Below are positions 7,929 through 16,825 of a DNA stretch of 64,000 bases, piece after piece. The translations under genes were made by a program, and so were the position numbers. The DNA is from Lachnospiraceae bacterium (GTDB lineage Bacteria > Bacillota > Clostridia > Lachnospirales > Lachnospiraceae), in assembly GCA_025758065.1 (NCBI GenBank), contig CP107199.1, positions 3,073,501-3,137,500 of the forward strand, given 5' to 3'. Below the pieces are notes generated by a model. That model saw only the letters and a list, made by a program, of their open reading frames with translations, was not told where the DNA came from and searched no databases. Positions within the stretch are counted from its first letter, which is position 1; every line of letters begins with the position of its first letter.

Positions 7929-8702
7929 ATGCAGGACTATATTTTAGAAGTGTGTGTGGACAGCGTAGAATCGGCGCTGGAGGCAAAGCGGGGCGGTGCA
8001 ACACGACTGGAATTATGTGCAAACCTTGTGATAGGCGGGACAACACCGGGATATACTTTATTTGAACAGGTAAAAAAAGAAACGGGTCTTCCTGTCAGAG
8101 TGTTGATACGTCCAAGATTTGGTGATTTCTTATATACACATTATGAGTACCAGCAGATGCTTGCTGATATCCGCCATTTTTCCCAGGCAGGCGCTGATGG
8201 TGTAGTGATCGGAAGCCTGAATACAGATGGTACACTTAATGAAGCGCAAATAGGCGGAATGGTTAAGGCAGCGGGAAATATCGGTATTACATTACATCGT
8301 GCTTTTGACGTTTGCGCAGACCCGATTGCAGCGCTGGAAAAAGCAGCAGGAATGGGTGTGGATACGATTTTGACATCGGGTCAGGAAGCAGACTGTCTTT
8401 TGGGAAGCAAACTTATCAGGCATCTGATTCAGGTATCTGCAGACATGCTTAAAATGGAAAATATCAGCGGTAAACCAACTATATTGGTGGGCGGTGGAGT
8501 GAAATCGTCTAATATCGCAGAAATTGCCAAGGCAACAGGAGCCTATGCTTTTCATTTGTCCGGTAAAAAGCTGTGTTCCAGTGGTATGCAATATCGGAAT
8601 GAACGGGTGCATATGGGACTTGAAGGGATAAGTGAATTTGAAATCTATCGTACCGATGAAGAAGAAATTTACCGAACTGTGGAAATTTTACAGTCGCTTT
8701 AG
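7929..8702 (+). CDS. cutC: CutC family protein
   Basis: A 257-residue TIM-barrel protein of the CutC family, named for copper homeostasis although its biochemical role is uncertain. Signature segments are LEVCVDSVESALEAKRGGAT with RLELCANL, VRVLIRPRFGDFLYT, GADGVVIGSL, LHRAFDVC and ILTSGQ. The length is typical. No copper ATPase or copper-sensing regulator is nearby. No clear terminator separates it from the BirA-type promoter at 8759-8810. Confidence 0.9.
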   Translation: MQDYILEVCVDSVESALEAKRGGATRLELCANLVIGGTTPGYTLFEQVKKETGLPVRVLIRPRFGDFLYTHYEYQQMLADIRHFSQAGADGVVIGSLNTDGTLNEAQIGGMVKAAGNIGITLHRAFDVCADPIAALEKAAGMGVDTILTSGQEADCLLGSKLIRHLIQVSADMLKMENISGKPTILVGGGVKSSNIAEIAKATGAYAFHLSGKKLCSSGMQYRNERVHMGLEGISEFEIYRTDEEEIYRTVEILQSL

Positions 8703-8758
8703 CAAAATGATAAAATTTTTGGAACCAGAATAGGTAAAAGGGAATCAGCATTTTTGAA

Positions 8759-8810
8759 TGTTAACCAATGTGAAATAATGGTTGACATTTAAAAGCAGCT
8801 TTGTTATACT
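8759..8810 (+). promoter_or_regulatory. BirA-type operator overlapping a consensus promoter
   Basis: TGTTAACC (8759-8766) and GGTTGACA (8780-8787) form an inverted repeat with a 13-bp spacer, the architecture of Firmicute biotin-repressor (BirA) operators. The right half contains the -35 box TTGACA (8782-8787); a 17-bp spacer leads to TATACT (8805-8810) with an extended -10 TG. A repressor bound here would block this promoter. It drives the 8908-12678 gene group, which includes bioY. Confidence 0.8.
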
Positions 8811-8907
8811 CAAATCGTTTTCGGAGACAATTGATATAACACTTTACTACAAACAGAATATTTGTATAAAACATCATTTACAGACAGAAAGGAAGCTTAT
8901 AACTGCT

Positions 8908-9543
8908 ATGGATCACACAAAAAGGCTTCTGGGACTGGAAAAGACACTTTCAGGGCTTGCAGGATATGAAGGCTGGATGATCGCAAAGTGTAGGTTTCGT
9001 TTTGATGAAAAGAAAAGGAACCATGCCGGTGAGACAGTGGATTTTAATCAGTTAGAGGATGAAAGTTTTGCTTATCAGATGCAGGTTTTAAAAAGTGATG
9101 CAAGACTGGTACAGGTTTGTATTACAGAGGAGAGCAGAGGAAAAGAGGAGGACAGCTTAAATGTCACCCTTATTAATCCTGGATGCTTTTCCGGTGAGAA
9201 AGGATCAGAGAGAATAGGTGTTCAATCAAGGCCCTGTCATTCCACATCATCCTTAACAGTAACAGAAAATGAGATCCAGTCATATTTACAGGCGGTAAAT
9301 GACACAAACCCTATTCACCAGGGAAAGAGTGCCATTGTTCCAGGCTTTCTTATGGTAAACAAGATGTTTGAAATGTTTCAGATCTTTACAACAGGTTCTT
9401 TTCAGGTGGATGTCCGTTTCCTTACACCCTTACAGGTGGGAGAAGAAACAGAGGTCACTGTGAAAACGGAAGATAGTAAGAAGACCATTTTATTTAAAAT
9501 TTCTGAAAGGACCATTTTAAAGGCAGTTGTAACGGAGATCTGA
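8908..9543 (+). CDS. Hotdog-fold (MaoC-like) protein of the biotin-regulated cluster
   Basis: A 211-residue protein. The C-terminal half shows a MaoC/R-hydratase-like segment, NDTNPIHQGKSAIVPGFLMV, with the Asp and His expected of the catalytic dyad of such hydratases, followed by a hotdog-like FLTPLQVGEETEVTVKT. The N-terminal half is not recognised. ATG 8908 is downstream of the predicted transcription start (about 8817), so the longer frame from 8782 is excluded. First gene of the BirA-type operon; it may hydrate or dehydrate an acyl thioester made by the neighbouring thiolase. Substrate unknown. Confidence 0.65.
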   Translation: MDHTKRLLGLEKTLSGLAGYEGWMIAKCRFRFDEKKRNHAGETVDFNQLEDESFAYQMQVLKSDARLVQVCITEESRGKEEDSLNVTLINPGCFSGEKGSERIGVQSRPCHSTSSLTVTENEIQSYLQAVNDTNPIHQGKSAIVPGFLMVNKMFEMFQIFTTGSFQVDVRFLTPLQVGEETEVTVKTEDSKKTILFKISERTILKAVVTEI

Positions 9544-9597
9544 AGTGATCCACCATAGCCATATATTCTGCGTGATAAAAGAAAGGACGAAAATGAT

Positions 9598-10158
9598 ATG
9601 AGTCAGACAGCAACAAAATCTATTAACAACGTAAAAGCACACAGCATATGGAATATACGGAGCCTTACTATCATGGCATTGATGACAGCGCTTCTGATCG
9701 TATCCACTTATATAAAGATCCCGCTGCCATTTTCCAGTGCCAGCATTACAGCTCAGACTTTAATGGTAAACCTGATCGGACTTCTGCTTTCCCCCTTACA
9801 GACACTGGCGGTTATGGTAACCTGGATCCTGTTAAGTGTTGTTGGGATTGGTGGTTCTTTAGGAAAACTTTTAGGACCGGCAGGCGGATATCGTTATGGC
9901 AATCTGGTAGCAGCTGTTATGATCTCCATGTTCTGCTGTAAAGTTAAGAAAGTAAGATGGCAGACAGCATTTATCATTATTGTAGGAATCCCGGTGATCT
10001 ATTTGTTTGGCGCAGTCCAGATGAAATACGTGACCAACCAGCCATGGGGTGCTATTATGATCCAGGCTGTGCTTCCGTTTATTCCATTGGATATAGTAAA
10101 ATGCTTTGCTGCAGCAGGAATCGCAAAACCTCTGCGCAGATTGTTCCCGGCAGATTAA
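9598..10158 (+). CDS. bioY: Biotin transporter substrate-binding subunit BioY
   Basis: A 186-residue integral membrane S-component for biotin uptake by ECF-type or solitary transport. About six hydrophobic segments are visible, beginning near residue 25 (LTIMALMTALLIVSTY). The BioY hallmark GGSLGKLLGPAGGYRYGN lies around residues 83-100. The start follows a GAAAGGACG ribosome binding site. It lies 55 nt after the hotdog gene and 27 nt before the thiolase, inside the BirA-type operon, which fits biotin-repressed uptake. The EcfA/EcfT partners are not in the window. Confidence 0.92.
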   Translation: MSQTATKSINNVKAHSIWNIRSLTIMALMTALLIVSTYIKIPLPFSSASITAQTLMVNLIGLLLSPLQTLAVMVTWILLSVVGIGGSLGKLLGPAGGYRYGNLVAAVMISMFCCKVKKVRWQTAFIIIVGIPVIYLFGAVQMKYVTNQPWGAIMIQAVLPFIPLDIVKCFAAAGIAKPLRRLFPAD

Positions 10159-10184
10159 GTATATAACAAAAAAAGGTATAAGCT

Positions 10185-11330
10185 ATGGATAATGTATGGA
10201 TCTTAGGTGGTCTGAGAAGTTTTATTGGTGTGAAAGACGGCATGTACCGTAAAATCCCAGCGGAAATTTTAGGTGCCCAGGTTCTAAAAGAAATAAAAAA
10301 CAGATTTGCTTTAAAAGACAATGAGATCGATTACATAATAGGTGGAAATGCTGTGGCGGGAGGTGGAAACATCACCCGCCTTACGGCGCTTACAGCAGGT
10401 TTAAGTGAAGAGATACCTGCTGTTACTTTAGATCTCCAGTGTGGATCTTCTCTGGAAAGCATTGCAACGGCAGCTGCGAAGATCGAAAGCGGTCTGGCAG
10501 ATCTGGTGATCGCAGGCGGTTTTGAAAGTTCTTCTACACAGCCTTTTCGTATGTGGAATCCTAACCACCCGGACTATCAGGAAGGAAAATGCTATACAGT
10601 GGCAAAATTCATTCCTGAACTTCAGGGAGAGCAGGTAATGCTGGAAGGAGCAGAAAAGACAGCTCTTACAGAAAATGTCACTAAGGCAGAAATGGATCCA
10701 TGGGTGCTGTTAAGCCATAAAAGAGCAGCACAGGCTGCAAAAGGAGGTATTTTGTCAGATATACAGCTTTCCATTGAAGGCAGCAGGAAAGATGAGGGAA
10801 TAAGACCTTCTATGAGCCAGCGATTATTAGACCGCCTTCCATACATATTGCCAGGGGGAAAAGTGATCACAGCAGCCAATGCCTGTCTGATGCATGACGG
10901 GGCGGCTTTTGTAGTCCTTTGTTCTGAAAAATACAGAAAAGCCCATAAACTGTCACCTCAGGCAGCATTTCGCTTTGGTACATCCATTGGCAGCGACCCT
11001 TTTATGAGCCCTAAAACAGCGGTTCTGGCGATCAGAAAGCTGTTTAAGCAGACTGGACTTTCCATAGATGAAATTGACAGCCTGGAAGTTAATGAAGCCT
11101 TTGCTGTGATCGATGTACTTTTAGAGCGGGAATTTCCGGGGATCAGAGACCGGTTAAATCCTTTAGGTGGAGCTCTTGCCTACGGACATCCTTACGGTGC
11201 TTCCGGAGCCATTATCCTTCTGCATCTTTTAAAAAATCTGCAGGTAAATAAGGGGAGATTTGGCATCTGCGGCGTAGCAGCAGCAGGGGGGATCGGAACC
11301 TCCCTTCTGGTAGAAAGAGTAAAGGCATAG
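10185..11330 (+). CDS. Thiolase family protein (acetyl-CoA acyltransferase-like)
   Basis: A 381-residue thiolase. The acyl-accepting Cys is in LDLQCGSSLESI (near residue 86), the catalytic His in GGALAYGHPYGASGA, and the second active-site Cys in GICGVAAAGGIGTS, which deviates from the usual C-x-G-G-G pattern. It could condense or cleave 3-oxoacyl-CoA. Its position between bioY and an acyl-CoA ligase under a BirA-type operator suggests a role in supplying or recycling a biotin precursor such as pimeloyl thioester; that is inference. Confidence 0.85.
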   Translation: MDNVWILGGLRSFIGVKDGMYRKIPAEILGAQVLKEIKNRFALKDNEIDYIIGGNAVAGGGNITRLTALTAGLSEEIPAVTLDLQCGSSLESIATAAAKIESGLADLVIAGGFESSSTQPFRMWNPNHPDYQEGKCYTVAKFIPELQGEQVMLEGAEKTALTENVTKAEMDPWVLLSHKRAAQAAKGGILSDIQLSIEGSRKDEGIRPSMSQRLLDRLPYILPGGKVITAANACLMHDGAAFVVLCSEKYRKAHKLSPQAAFRFGTSIGSDPFMSPKTAVLAIRKLFKQTGLSIDEIDSLEVNEAFAVIDVLLEREFPGIRDRLNPLGGALAYGHPYGASGAIILLHLLKNLQVNKGRFGICGVAAAGGIGTSLLVERVKA

Positions 11331-11379
11331 AGAGCAAAGACATAGAAAGTACATTGAGTATGTTGGAGATACAGAATTT

Positions 11380-12678
11380 ATGGGAAAGATAAGCAACTAT
11401 CTGGAAATGATAGAAGATATAAAAAACAAAACACCGGAAAAAGAAGCATTTTGTACAGGAAACAGTTCTCTTACATACAGGGAACTGTTTCTTCTGGTTA
11501 AGGAAAAACAGAAAAAGTGGAAAACGGCGGCTAAAAAGGAATTGTATTTCATCCAGAAGGAGCAGGCATTAGACCAATTGACAGAGTTTCTGACCTGTCA
11601 GGGAATGGGCTATGTGCCGGTAATTCTTCCAAAGGATATGGAAGAAGATAAAAAAACTGCACTGATACAAAAATTCTGTGCAGAAACCAAAGTGCCGGAA
11701 GAAGCCTGTATGGCAGTTATGACCTCAGGGACCTCCGGTGAGAATAAACTGCTTTTCAGAACCTTTGAAAGCTGGTATGACTATTTTCCCATTCAGAATG
11801 AGATTTTCCATATAACGCCGGAAAGTCGTCTGTTTATGCAGGGAAGCCTGGCTTTTACCGGAAATATGAACCTGTATATGGCCCAGCTGTCTGCAGGTGC
11901 CACCATACTTTCAGAAGATCGTTTTGATCCAAGATTGTGGATAAAAGACATAGAGCAGTGGCAGGCAGATGGCATTTACCTGATCCCTGCAAAACTTCAT
12001 GCCCTGTATCAGGCATTAAAACACGAAGACCATGATCCGGTAGAAAAAATCCAGACCATTTTAAGCGGCTCCCAGAGTCTTGGAAAGAAAGACGCTATGA
12101 AGCTTAAAACATTTTTCCCAAAAGCAGAGATCACTCTTTATTACGGAGCCAGTGAGTTAAGCTATGTTACTTATATACGGGATCAGGAGATGAATGAGGA
12201 TAAGACCCGGATCGGCCGTCCTTTTCCAAAAGTAGGCGTATGTCTTAATGCTGGCAGATTGCTGGTAAATACAGCTTTTGGAGTGATCGGGACAGGAAAA
12301 GAGGCAAGTGCAGGGGACTACGCCCATAAGGATCCAGATGGATATTTCTGTTTTGACGGGAGAAAAGATGATATCTGTAATATCAATGGCAGGAAAATAT
12401 CCGCAGTCCGTGTAGAACAGGCTGTTTTGAATTTGGGAATAGCAGAACAGGCGGCTGTAAAACCCATAGAGAAAAATGGAAGGGATTATCTGGCTGCATG
12501 GATCATTCCAAGAGAAAAAAATTTATCAGTAGGATCGCAGGAAATCCGCCGGTTGTTAAAAAATACTTTATCAGAAGAAGAAATCCCCAGGTATGTCTTT
12601 TTTCTGGATGCTTTTCCGGTAAATGAAAGCGGGAAGATATTAAAAAGGGATCTGCGTCCGGTAAATTTTGAACGCTGA
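11380..12678 (+). CDS. AMP-dependent acyl-CoA ligase (ANL superfamily)
   Basis: A 432-residue adenylate-forming ligase, shorter than typical fatty acyl-CoA ligases (about 500-550). The ATP loop MTSGTSGENKLLF (near residue 114), the A5-type LYYGASELSYV, the hinge-region FDGRKDDICNINGRKIS and the C-terminal catalytic Lys in NESGKILKRDL are all present. It should activate a carboxylic acid to its CoA thioester. Last gene of the bioY cluster; pimelate or a related dicarboxylate would fit the biotin context, but the substrate is not proved. It ends facing the broken gene at 12709. Confidence 0.85.
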   Translation: MGKISNYLEMIEDIKNKTPEKEAFCTGNSSLTYRELFLLVKEKQKKWKTAAKKELYFIQKEQALDQLTEFLTCQGMGYVPVILPKDMEEDKKTALIQKFCAETKVPEEACMAVMTSGTSGENKLLFRTFESWYDYFPIQNEIFHITPESRLFMQGSLAFTGNMNLYMAQLSAGATILSEDRFDPRLWIKDIEQWQADGIYLIPAKLHALYQALKHEDHDPVEKIQTILSGSQSLGKKDAMKLKTFFPKAEITLYYGASELSYVTYIRDQEMNEDKTRIGRPFPKVGVCLNAGRLLVNTAFGVIGTGKEASAGDYAHKDPDGYFCFDGRKDDICNINGRKISAVRVEQAVLNLGIAEQAAVKPIEKNGRDYLAAWIIPREKNLSVGSQEIRRLLKNTLSEEEIPRYVFFLDAFPVNESGKILKRDLRPVNFER

Positions 12679-12708
12679 TCCGCTTATATCAGGCCAGGTG
12701 TATAATAT

Positions 12709-14005
12709 CTATTTTAGGGAGATATTTTCCCGGTACTGGCTTGGTGTGCAGCCAAAATATTTTTTAAATACTTTCATAAAATAAGAAGGTTCCTGATAGC
12801 CAGAGAGCAGTGCTACCTTGGAAATGGGCACATTGCTGGTTTTTAAAAGCTTCTCAGATTCTTTCATCCGTTCTTCTAATACGAGAGCAGTGAAATTCTT
12901 CCCAGTGACCTGGCGGATCAGGTCACTGGCATAGGGAACGCTGATGTGGAAATAGCTGGCCACATCCGGCAGTGTAATGGTTGCCAGCTGCTGCCAGATC
13001 AGTTTGCGAAGCTGGGTTTCAAAAGCAGTCTGATCAATATGGGATTTCTTATGAACTGTATTTTCCAAGAGAAAACATGCAATGTCTTCAGTCAGCTGGG
13101 AACGCATGTTGGAAAAATAGTGATCAGAGGAAACCCGCAGCCATTTAAAACAGGAGGGAGAAAACTGCTTCATTCTTTTTATATATGGATAGGTTTCTTC
13201 TGCTTCAGAAACTACTTCATCATCAGGGCTGCTGATCCAGAGAATGGATTTTTCAGAGATAGCCTGGAGACAGGAGCTGATGGAAAGCCGTCTGGCACTG
13301 CCTTTTATTTCACTGGTCAATGTTTTTTCGTCTGTGCCATGAATATAGGGGATTCCTTCTTCCAGCAGATCATTTAAGTGTTCTCTGTAATCATCATTTT
13401 CAAGTCCAAGAAGATAAATGCGCCACAGATCGCAGGGGGCTAAGAATACGCCGCCTTTTGCCTGGGAACAAAGGGCGATCATGCGGGCTGCATTGACACA
13501 ACCTAAGCTGTGGCCGATAAAGAAAATATGATTTTTGTCAAAATTATACTGAGTATCATTTAATACAAAATCTAAGACTGCTTTTGTATCTTCAAAACTT
13601 CCCTCAAAAGAAAAGTCACCTTCGCTGCCCCAGCATCCCCGGTAGAAAAAAATAACAGAAGAAAAACCAGTCCGACGAAGAGACTGTGCAAGATCCAGAT
13701 TTTTGCAGGGAATAATTTCCGCTGCTCCCCCAACTGCCGCTGTAGTGGAATGTCATTACGTGAAAGCCGGCCCGTTTGAATGCCTGTGCAAGATCCAGGT
13801 TCTGTTCACATCCGGGAATGCCATGGAGAAGGAGAACGGTAGGATGGGGACCTTCGCCCCCTGCTGAGTATAAAGTGGCAAAGAGTTTTCCATGTTTTCC
13901 GGGGATTATGATACCATAAAGATCGGGCCGGCTGCAACAGGCGCCGAAATGAGTTTCTTTCGCATTTGTATTTTTACAACACATATAAACGGTCCTTTCT
14001 GACAT
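12709..14005 (-). pseudogene. Broken fusion of alpha/beta-hydrolase and AraC-type HTH
   Basis: Two frames together resemble one protein. The upstream frame (14005 down to 13616) encodes a hydrolase N-terminus (TVLLLHGIPGCEQNLDLAQ then RAGFHVMTFHYSGSWGSSG) and then loses its frame near 13740. The downstream frame (to 12709) resumes with a second version of the same segment (NLDLAQSLRRTGF, then GCWGSEGDFSFEG), continues with FFIGHSLGC, the nucleophile elbow, and ends in an AraC-type helix-turn-helix (LLSGYQEPSYFMKVFKKYFG). The repeated, diverged NLDLAQ block suggests recombination between paralogues followed by a frameshift. The part after 13482 (257 aa) could still be translated from an internal ATG. 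Confidence 0.75.
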
Positions 14006-14049
14006 TCATTTCTAAATCTAAAAGAACAGATTTATTATTTTTTCTCAAT

Positions 14050-15336
14050 TTATTCTTTATTTTCTGCTTCTGCCAGTTCTTTATTTAAATCTCTCTTGTA
14101 CCAGTCTTTTCCGTACAGGAAACGGGAAACCAGCATAGAAGCAACGGTATCGCCGCAGGAGTTGATGAGGGTACAGCCTGCATCAAACAGTTGTGTCATC
14201 ATCATCAGTACCGGAAGGGCGATAACAGGGAAACCAAAGGAAGAAATAAGCATGGTCTCCATAGCAGCACCACCACCAGGAACAGAAGATACAGCAACAG
14301 AAGCACATACAGCGATGGTCAGTGCAAAAGCGTAATCACCAATGCTTCTGAATGGATGTCCAAACAAGGTGCAGCAGAGCACGATCTCATAAATAGTAGC
14401 AAGGCATGCACCGTCCATATGACAGGTAGCGCCAACTGGTACAACAACAGAACTTACCACTCTTGGAACACCTAATTTGTCGCATGCATCAAGCTGCATT
14501 GGAAGAGCAGCAGAAGAACGGGTACCAAGTGCAGTCAGTGCAGGTGTTAAAATTTCTTTAAAATAATGTTTTACACCCCATGGACCAGCAGCAATAAATG
14601 CATAAAGCCCAAGGAAAACAAAGAAGTAAACAAGCACTGTTGGATAGTAGATCAGAAGTCCGCGCCCGTAGCTTTTTAACAGGTCAGAGCCATATGTACC
14701 GGTCAGGTTTGCGAAGTAAGCCATCAGTCCTAAAGGAGCAGCTTTCATTAAAATAGCAACCATTTTGTAAAATACCAGAGACATGTTGTTTAACCAGTTT
14801 GCAATTTCGCAGCCTTTTTCTCCAAGGGAAGAAACAGTAACGCCAAAGAATACAGTAAATACGATGAGAGCCAGAATATGTCCTCTGGAAATCACGTCAG
14901 GAAAATCACCAACAGTAAAGGTATTAACAAGCTGGTCACCAATACTAGAAACAGCAGCCTGTGCAGTAGCATCACCTGCACCTAACTGAACGGAAGTATC
15001 GACACCAAAGATATTTAATACGATAAACATAAAACTTCCGGCAATGGCTGCAGTTACAATGAAGATCACCAGCGTAAATCCTAACAGCTTTCCAACGCTT
15101 TTTGTATCGCTGATATTAGCAATAGAACTGGAAATTGAGAAGAAAAGCAGCGGAACCAGCAGTACAAACAGCAGGTTCAGCCAGATCTGGCCGATTGGAT
15201 ACAGGAATGATGCTTTTTCTCCCATCACCATTCCAATAATGGCGCCTAAGATGACAAAGGCAATAAGGATCAGTGGTTCACGATAGGCAGAAGCTTTTTT
15301 CTTTTTTCGCCCATGATAATTCCCTCCCTGGAACAT
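14050..15336 (-). CDS. Dicarboxylate/amino acid:cation symporter (DAACS family)
   Basis: A sodium- or proton-coupled symporter of the GltP/SstT superfamily, about 428 aa, with repeated hydrophobic helices and the family core TRSSAALPMQL, PVGATCHMDG and AVSSVPGGGAAMETML. The likely substrate is glutamate, aspartate, serine/threonine or C4-dicarboxylate. The start is problematic. ATG 15336 is in frame but has no ribosome binding site. ATG 15314 has an ideal GGGAGGG but is one base out of frame, stopping after 14 codons, just before two A6 runs. The promoter at 15355-15383 predicts a start near 15348. Confidence 0.88.
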   Translation of the reverse strand: MFQGGNYHGRKKKKASAYREPLILIAFVILGAIIGMVMGEKASFLYPIGQIWLNLLFVLLVPLLFFSISSSIANISDTKSVGKLLGFTLVIFIVTAAIAGSFMFIVLNIFGVDTSVQLGAGDATAQAAVSSIGDQLVNTFTVGDFPDVISRGHILALIVFTVFFGVTVSSLGEKGCEIANWLNNMSLVFYKMVAILMKAAPLGLMAYFANLTGTYGSDLLKSYGRGLLIYYPTVLVYFFVFLGLYAFIAAGPWGVKHYFKEILTPALTALGTRSSAALPMQLDACDKLGVPRVVSSVVVPVGATCHMDGACLATIYEIVLCCTLFGHPFRSIGDYAFALTIAVCASVAVSSVPGGGAAMETMLISSFGFPVIALPVLMMMTQLFDAGCTLINSCGDTVASMLVSRFLYGKDWYKRDLNKELAEAENKE

Positions 15337-15354
15337 ATTATTTATATTACACAC

Positions 15355-15411
15355 ACTATAAGAGTTTTCAGACAACTTTTCAATCAACAATTACAGTAAT
15401 TGAACTGTAAT
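15355..15411 (-). promoter_or_regulatory. Promoter and palindromic operator of the symporter gene
   Basis: On the minus strand TTGAAA (15383-15378), 17-bp spacer, TATAGT (15360-15355). Just upstream lies a palindrome, ATTACAGT-aattga-ACTGTAAT (15390-15411), a likely regulator site. Confidence 0.6.
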
Positions 15412-15537
15412 ATTTTAAGCTTTTGCTATTTTTATTGATAATAAATGAAATATATCAATAAAGACAACAGGATCAAGATGTGCTATGATAAGTAAAGTCT
15501 GAAAGACTGGCGTTAAAATATAAGATGAGGTAAAATA

Positions 15538-16068
15538 ATGGATTATAAAGCATTAGAAGAGCATATTAAAGATTCTGTAATGGAAGAACAGGCGAAACTG
15601 GGCTTTCGCAAAGAAGTGATCCGGCTGTATTATCCTGTGGGCATGTTAAATAATCTTTTTGGCACTGATTATGATGCAGAGGAAATGCAAAAGGCCCTTA
15701 CAGGATTTGCAGGGTTTGTTAAAGAACGTCTGGGTGAAATAATGATTACTCACAAGAAAGAGCGTTTCTGTCTGATCCTTCCAGAAGAAACAAGTGTTTA
15801 TGTTCATGAACATAAAAAAGAAAATGAATTTATCCACCAGCTGGTAAATCTGATCGCTTCCCATGAAACAGATATGGAGCAGGTGAAAAAACTGTTTAAA
15901 CAGCAACCTTATCCAAGTGACGTGGAACAGATGAAGGGCGGCGAGTTTGATATGGTTATCCACTTTACAGAAGGTGATGACAGGTATTATTATTGCTTTA
16001 AGGATGAAGGTTTTCACATTACCTATCATCGTTTCCTTCCGGCAGATTATAAAGATCTGGGAGTGTAG
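15538..16068 (+). CDS. DUF3877-like protein
   Basis: A 176-residue cytoplasmic protein of unknown function that I associate with the DUF3877 family, common in Lachnospiraceae. The sequence is mixed alpha/beta with many charged residues (EEHIKDSVMEEQAKLGF at the N-terminus, FDMVIHFTEGDDRYYYCF near the C-terminus); there is no signal peptide or membrane segment. ATG 15538 follows GATGAGGT. It converges on padR and shares the terminator at 16061-16091. Confidence 0.6.
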   Translation: MDYKALEEHIKDSVMEEQAKLGFRKEVIRLYYPVGMLNNLFGTDYDAEEMQKALTGFAGFVKERLGEIMITHKKERFCLILPEETSVYVHEHKKENEFIHQLVNLIASHETDMEQVKKLFKQQPYPSDVEQMKGGEFDMVIHFTEGDDRYYYCFKDEGFHITYHRFLPADYKDLGV

Positions 16069-16091
16069 CAAAAACTACACTCCCTTTTTGC
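16061..16091. terminator. Bidirectional terminator between convergent genes
   Basis: GGGAGTGTAG and CTACACTCCC form a 10-bp stem followed by TTTTTG on the plus strand. The hairpin includes the 3' ends of both flanking genes (stops at 16068 and 16075). Confidence 0.85.
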
Positions 16092-16617
16092 ATAACCTGA
16101 TACAGTCTTTTAACCATTTACAGCAGGTTTCTTCTCTTAAAACAGCTCCGTGAAGGACCAGATAATCGGCAAAATCATTTTCATCTTCAGGGGGAACACT
16201 GGAAAATTTCTCCATATTTCCTTTTAGATGATCTAGTTTTTCTTCATGCTGTTTTAATTGATCTGTTAGCAATGCCAGACGCTTTTCAGGAGATAAGGCA
16301 CCAGAAAAAAAGAGCTGCAAGCGGAACTCATCCTTTGGTACAGGTTTTAAAGGATTTAAGCTTTCTTCCCATTCATAAAAATCTTCCCGTCCTTTTTCTG
16401 TAATAGAATAAACCTTCTTTTCCAGCACATTTCCTGTGATCTCAACCTCATACTGGACCAGACCTTTTTCGGAAAGACTTTTCAGCTCTGGATAAATCTG
16501 GCTGTGCTTCGCATTCCAGAATTCAAAGAGAGTGGTCTCAAATTCTTTTGACAGATCATAGCCAGTCATACTTTTTCTATTTAAAAGTCCCAAAATGGCA
16601 TATTTTAAAGTTCCCAT
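16075..16617 (-). CDS. PadR family transcriptional regulator
   Basis: A 180-residue PadR-type repressor. The N-terminal winged helix is clear: LKYAILGLLNRKSMTGYDLS, then KHSQIYPELKSLSEKGLVQY and KKVYSITEKGREDFYEW. The C-terminal helical dimerisation domain spans roughly residues 90-175. A palindrome ATGAAA-gtata-TTTCAT lies at 16647-16663 just upstream of its start. An exact PadR-type operator (16723-16746) lies between it and the divergent membrane protein gene, which is the likely target along with autoregulation. Confidence 0.9.
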   Translation of the reverse strand: MGTLKYAILGLLNRKSMTGYDLSKEFETTLFEFWNAKHSQIYPELKSLSEKGLVQYEVEITGNVLEKKVYSITEKGREDFYEWEESLNPLKPVPKDEFRLQLFFSGALSPEKRLALLTDQLKQHEEKLDHLKGNMEKFSSVPPEDENDFADYLVLHGAVLREETCCKWLKDCIRLCKKGV

Positions 16618-16722
16618 ATATTTAGATCCCTTCTTTAAATATAAATATGAAAGTATATTTCATGCTATCAGCAGTATATCATACAATTTCTTTCTGTGCC
16701 ATAGGAAAAAATATATACATAT

Positions 16723-16746
16723 AAACATGTAAGCATTGACATGTTT
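16723..16746. promoter_or_regulatory. PadR-type operator, overlapping promoter of the membrane gene
   Basis: AAACATGT-aagcattg-ACATGTTT is a perfect inverted repeat containing ATGT-N8-ACAT, the PadR consensus. A -10-like TATAAT lies at 16748-16753, so a bound repressor would cover the core promoter of the 16826 gene. Confidence 0.75.
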
Positions 16747-16825
16747 GTATAATGATGTTACCATAAAAGAAAACGTGTTCCAATAAGGGACAGACAGCGA
16801 AAAAGCAAGAAAGGGAACAAAAATT

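Noticed and set aside
16736..16753. TTGACA followed closely by TATAAT as a promoter of the membrane gene
   Set aside because: The two hexamers are only 6 bp apart, so they cannot act as a -35/-10 pair; the TTGACA is part of the PadR operator.
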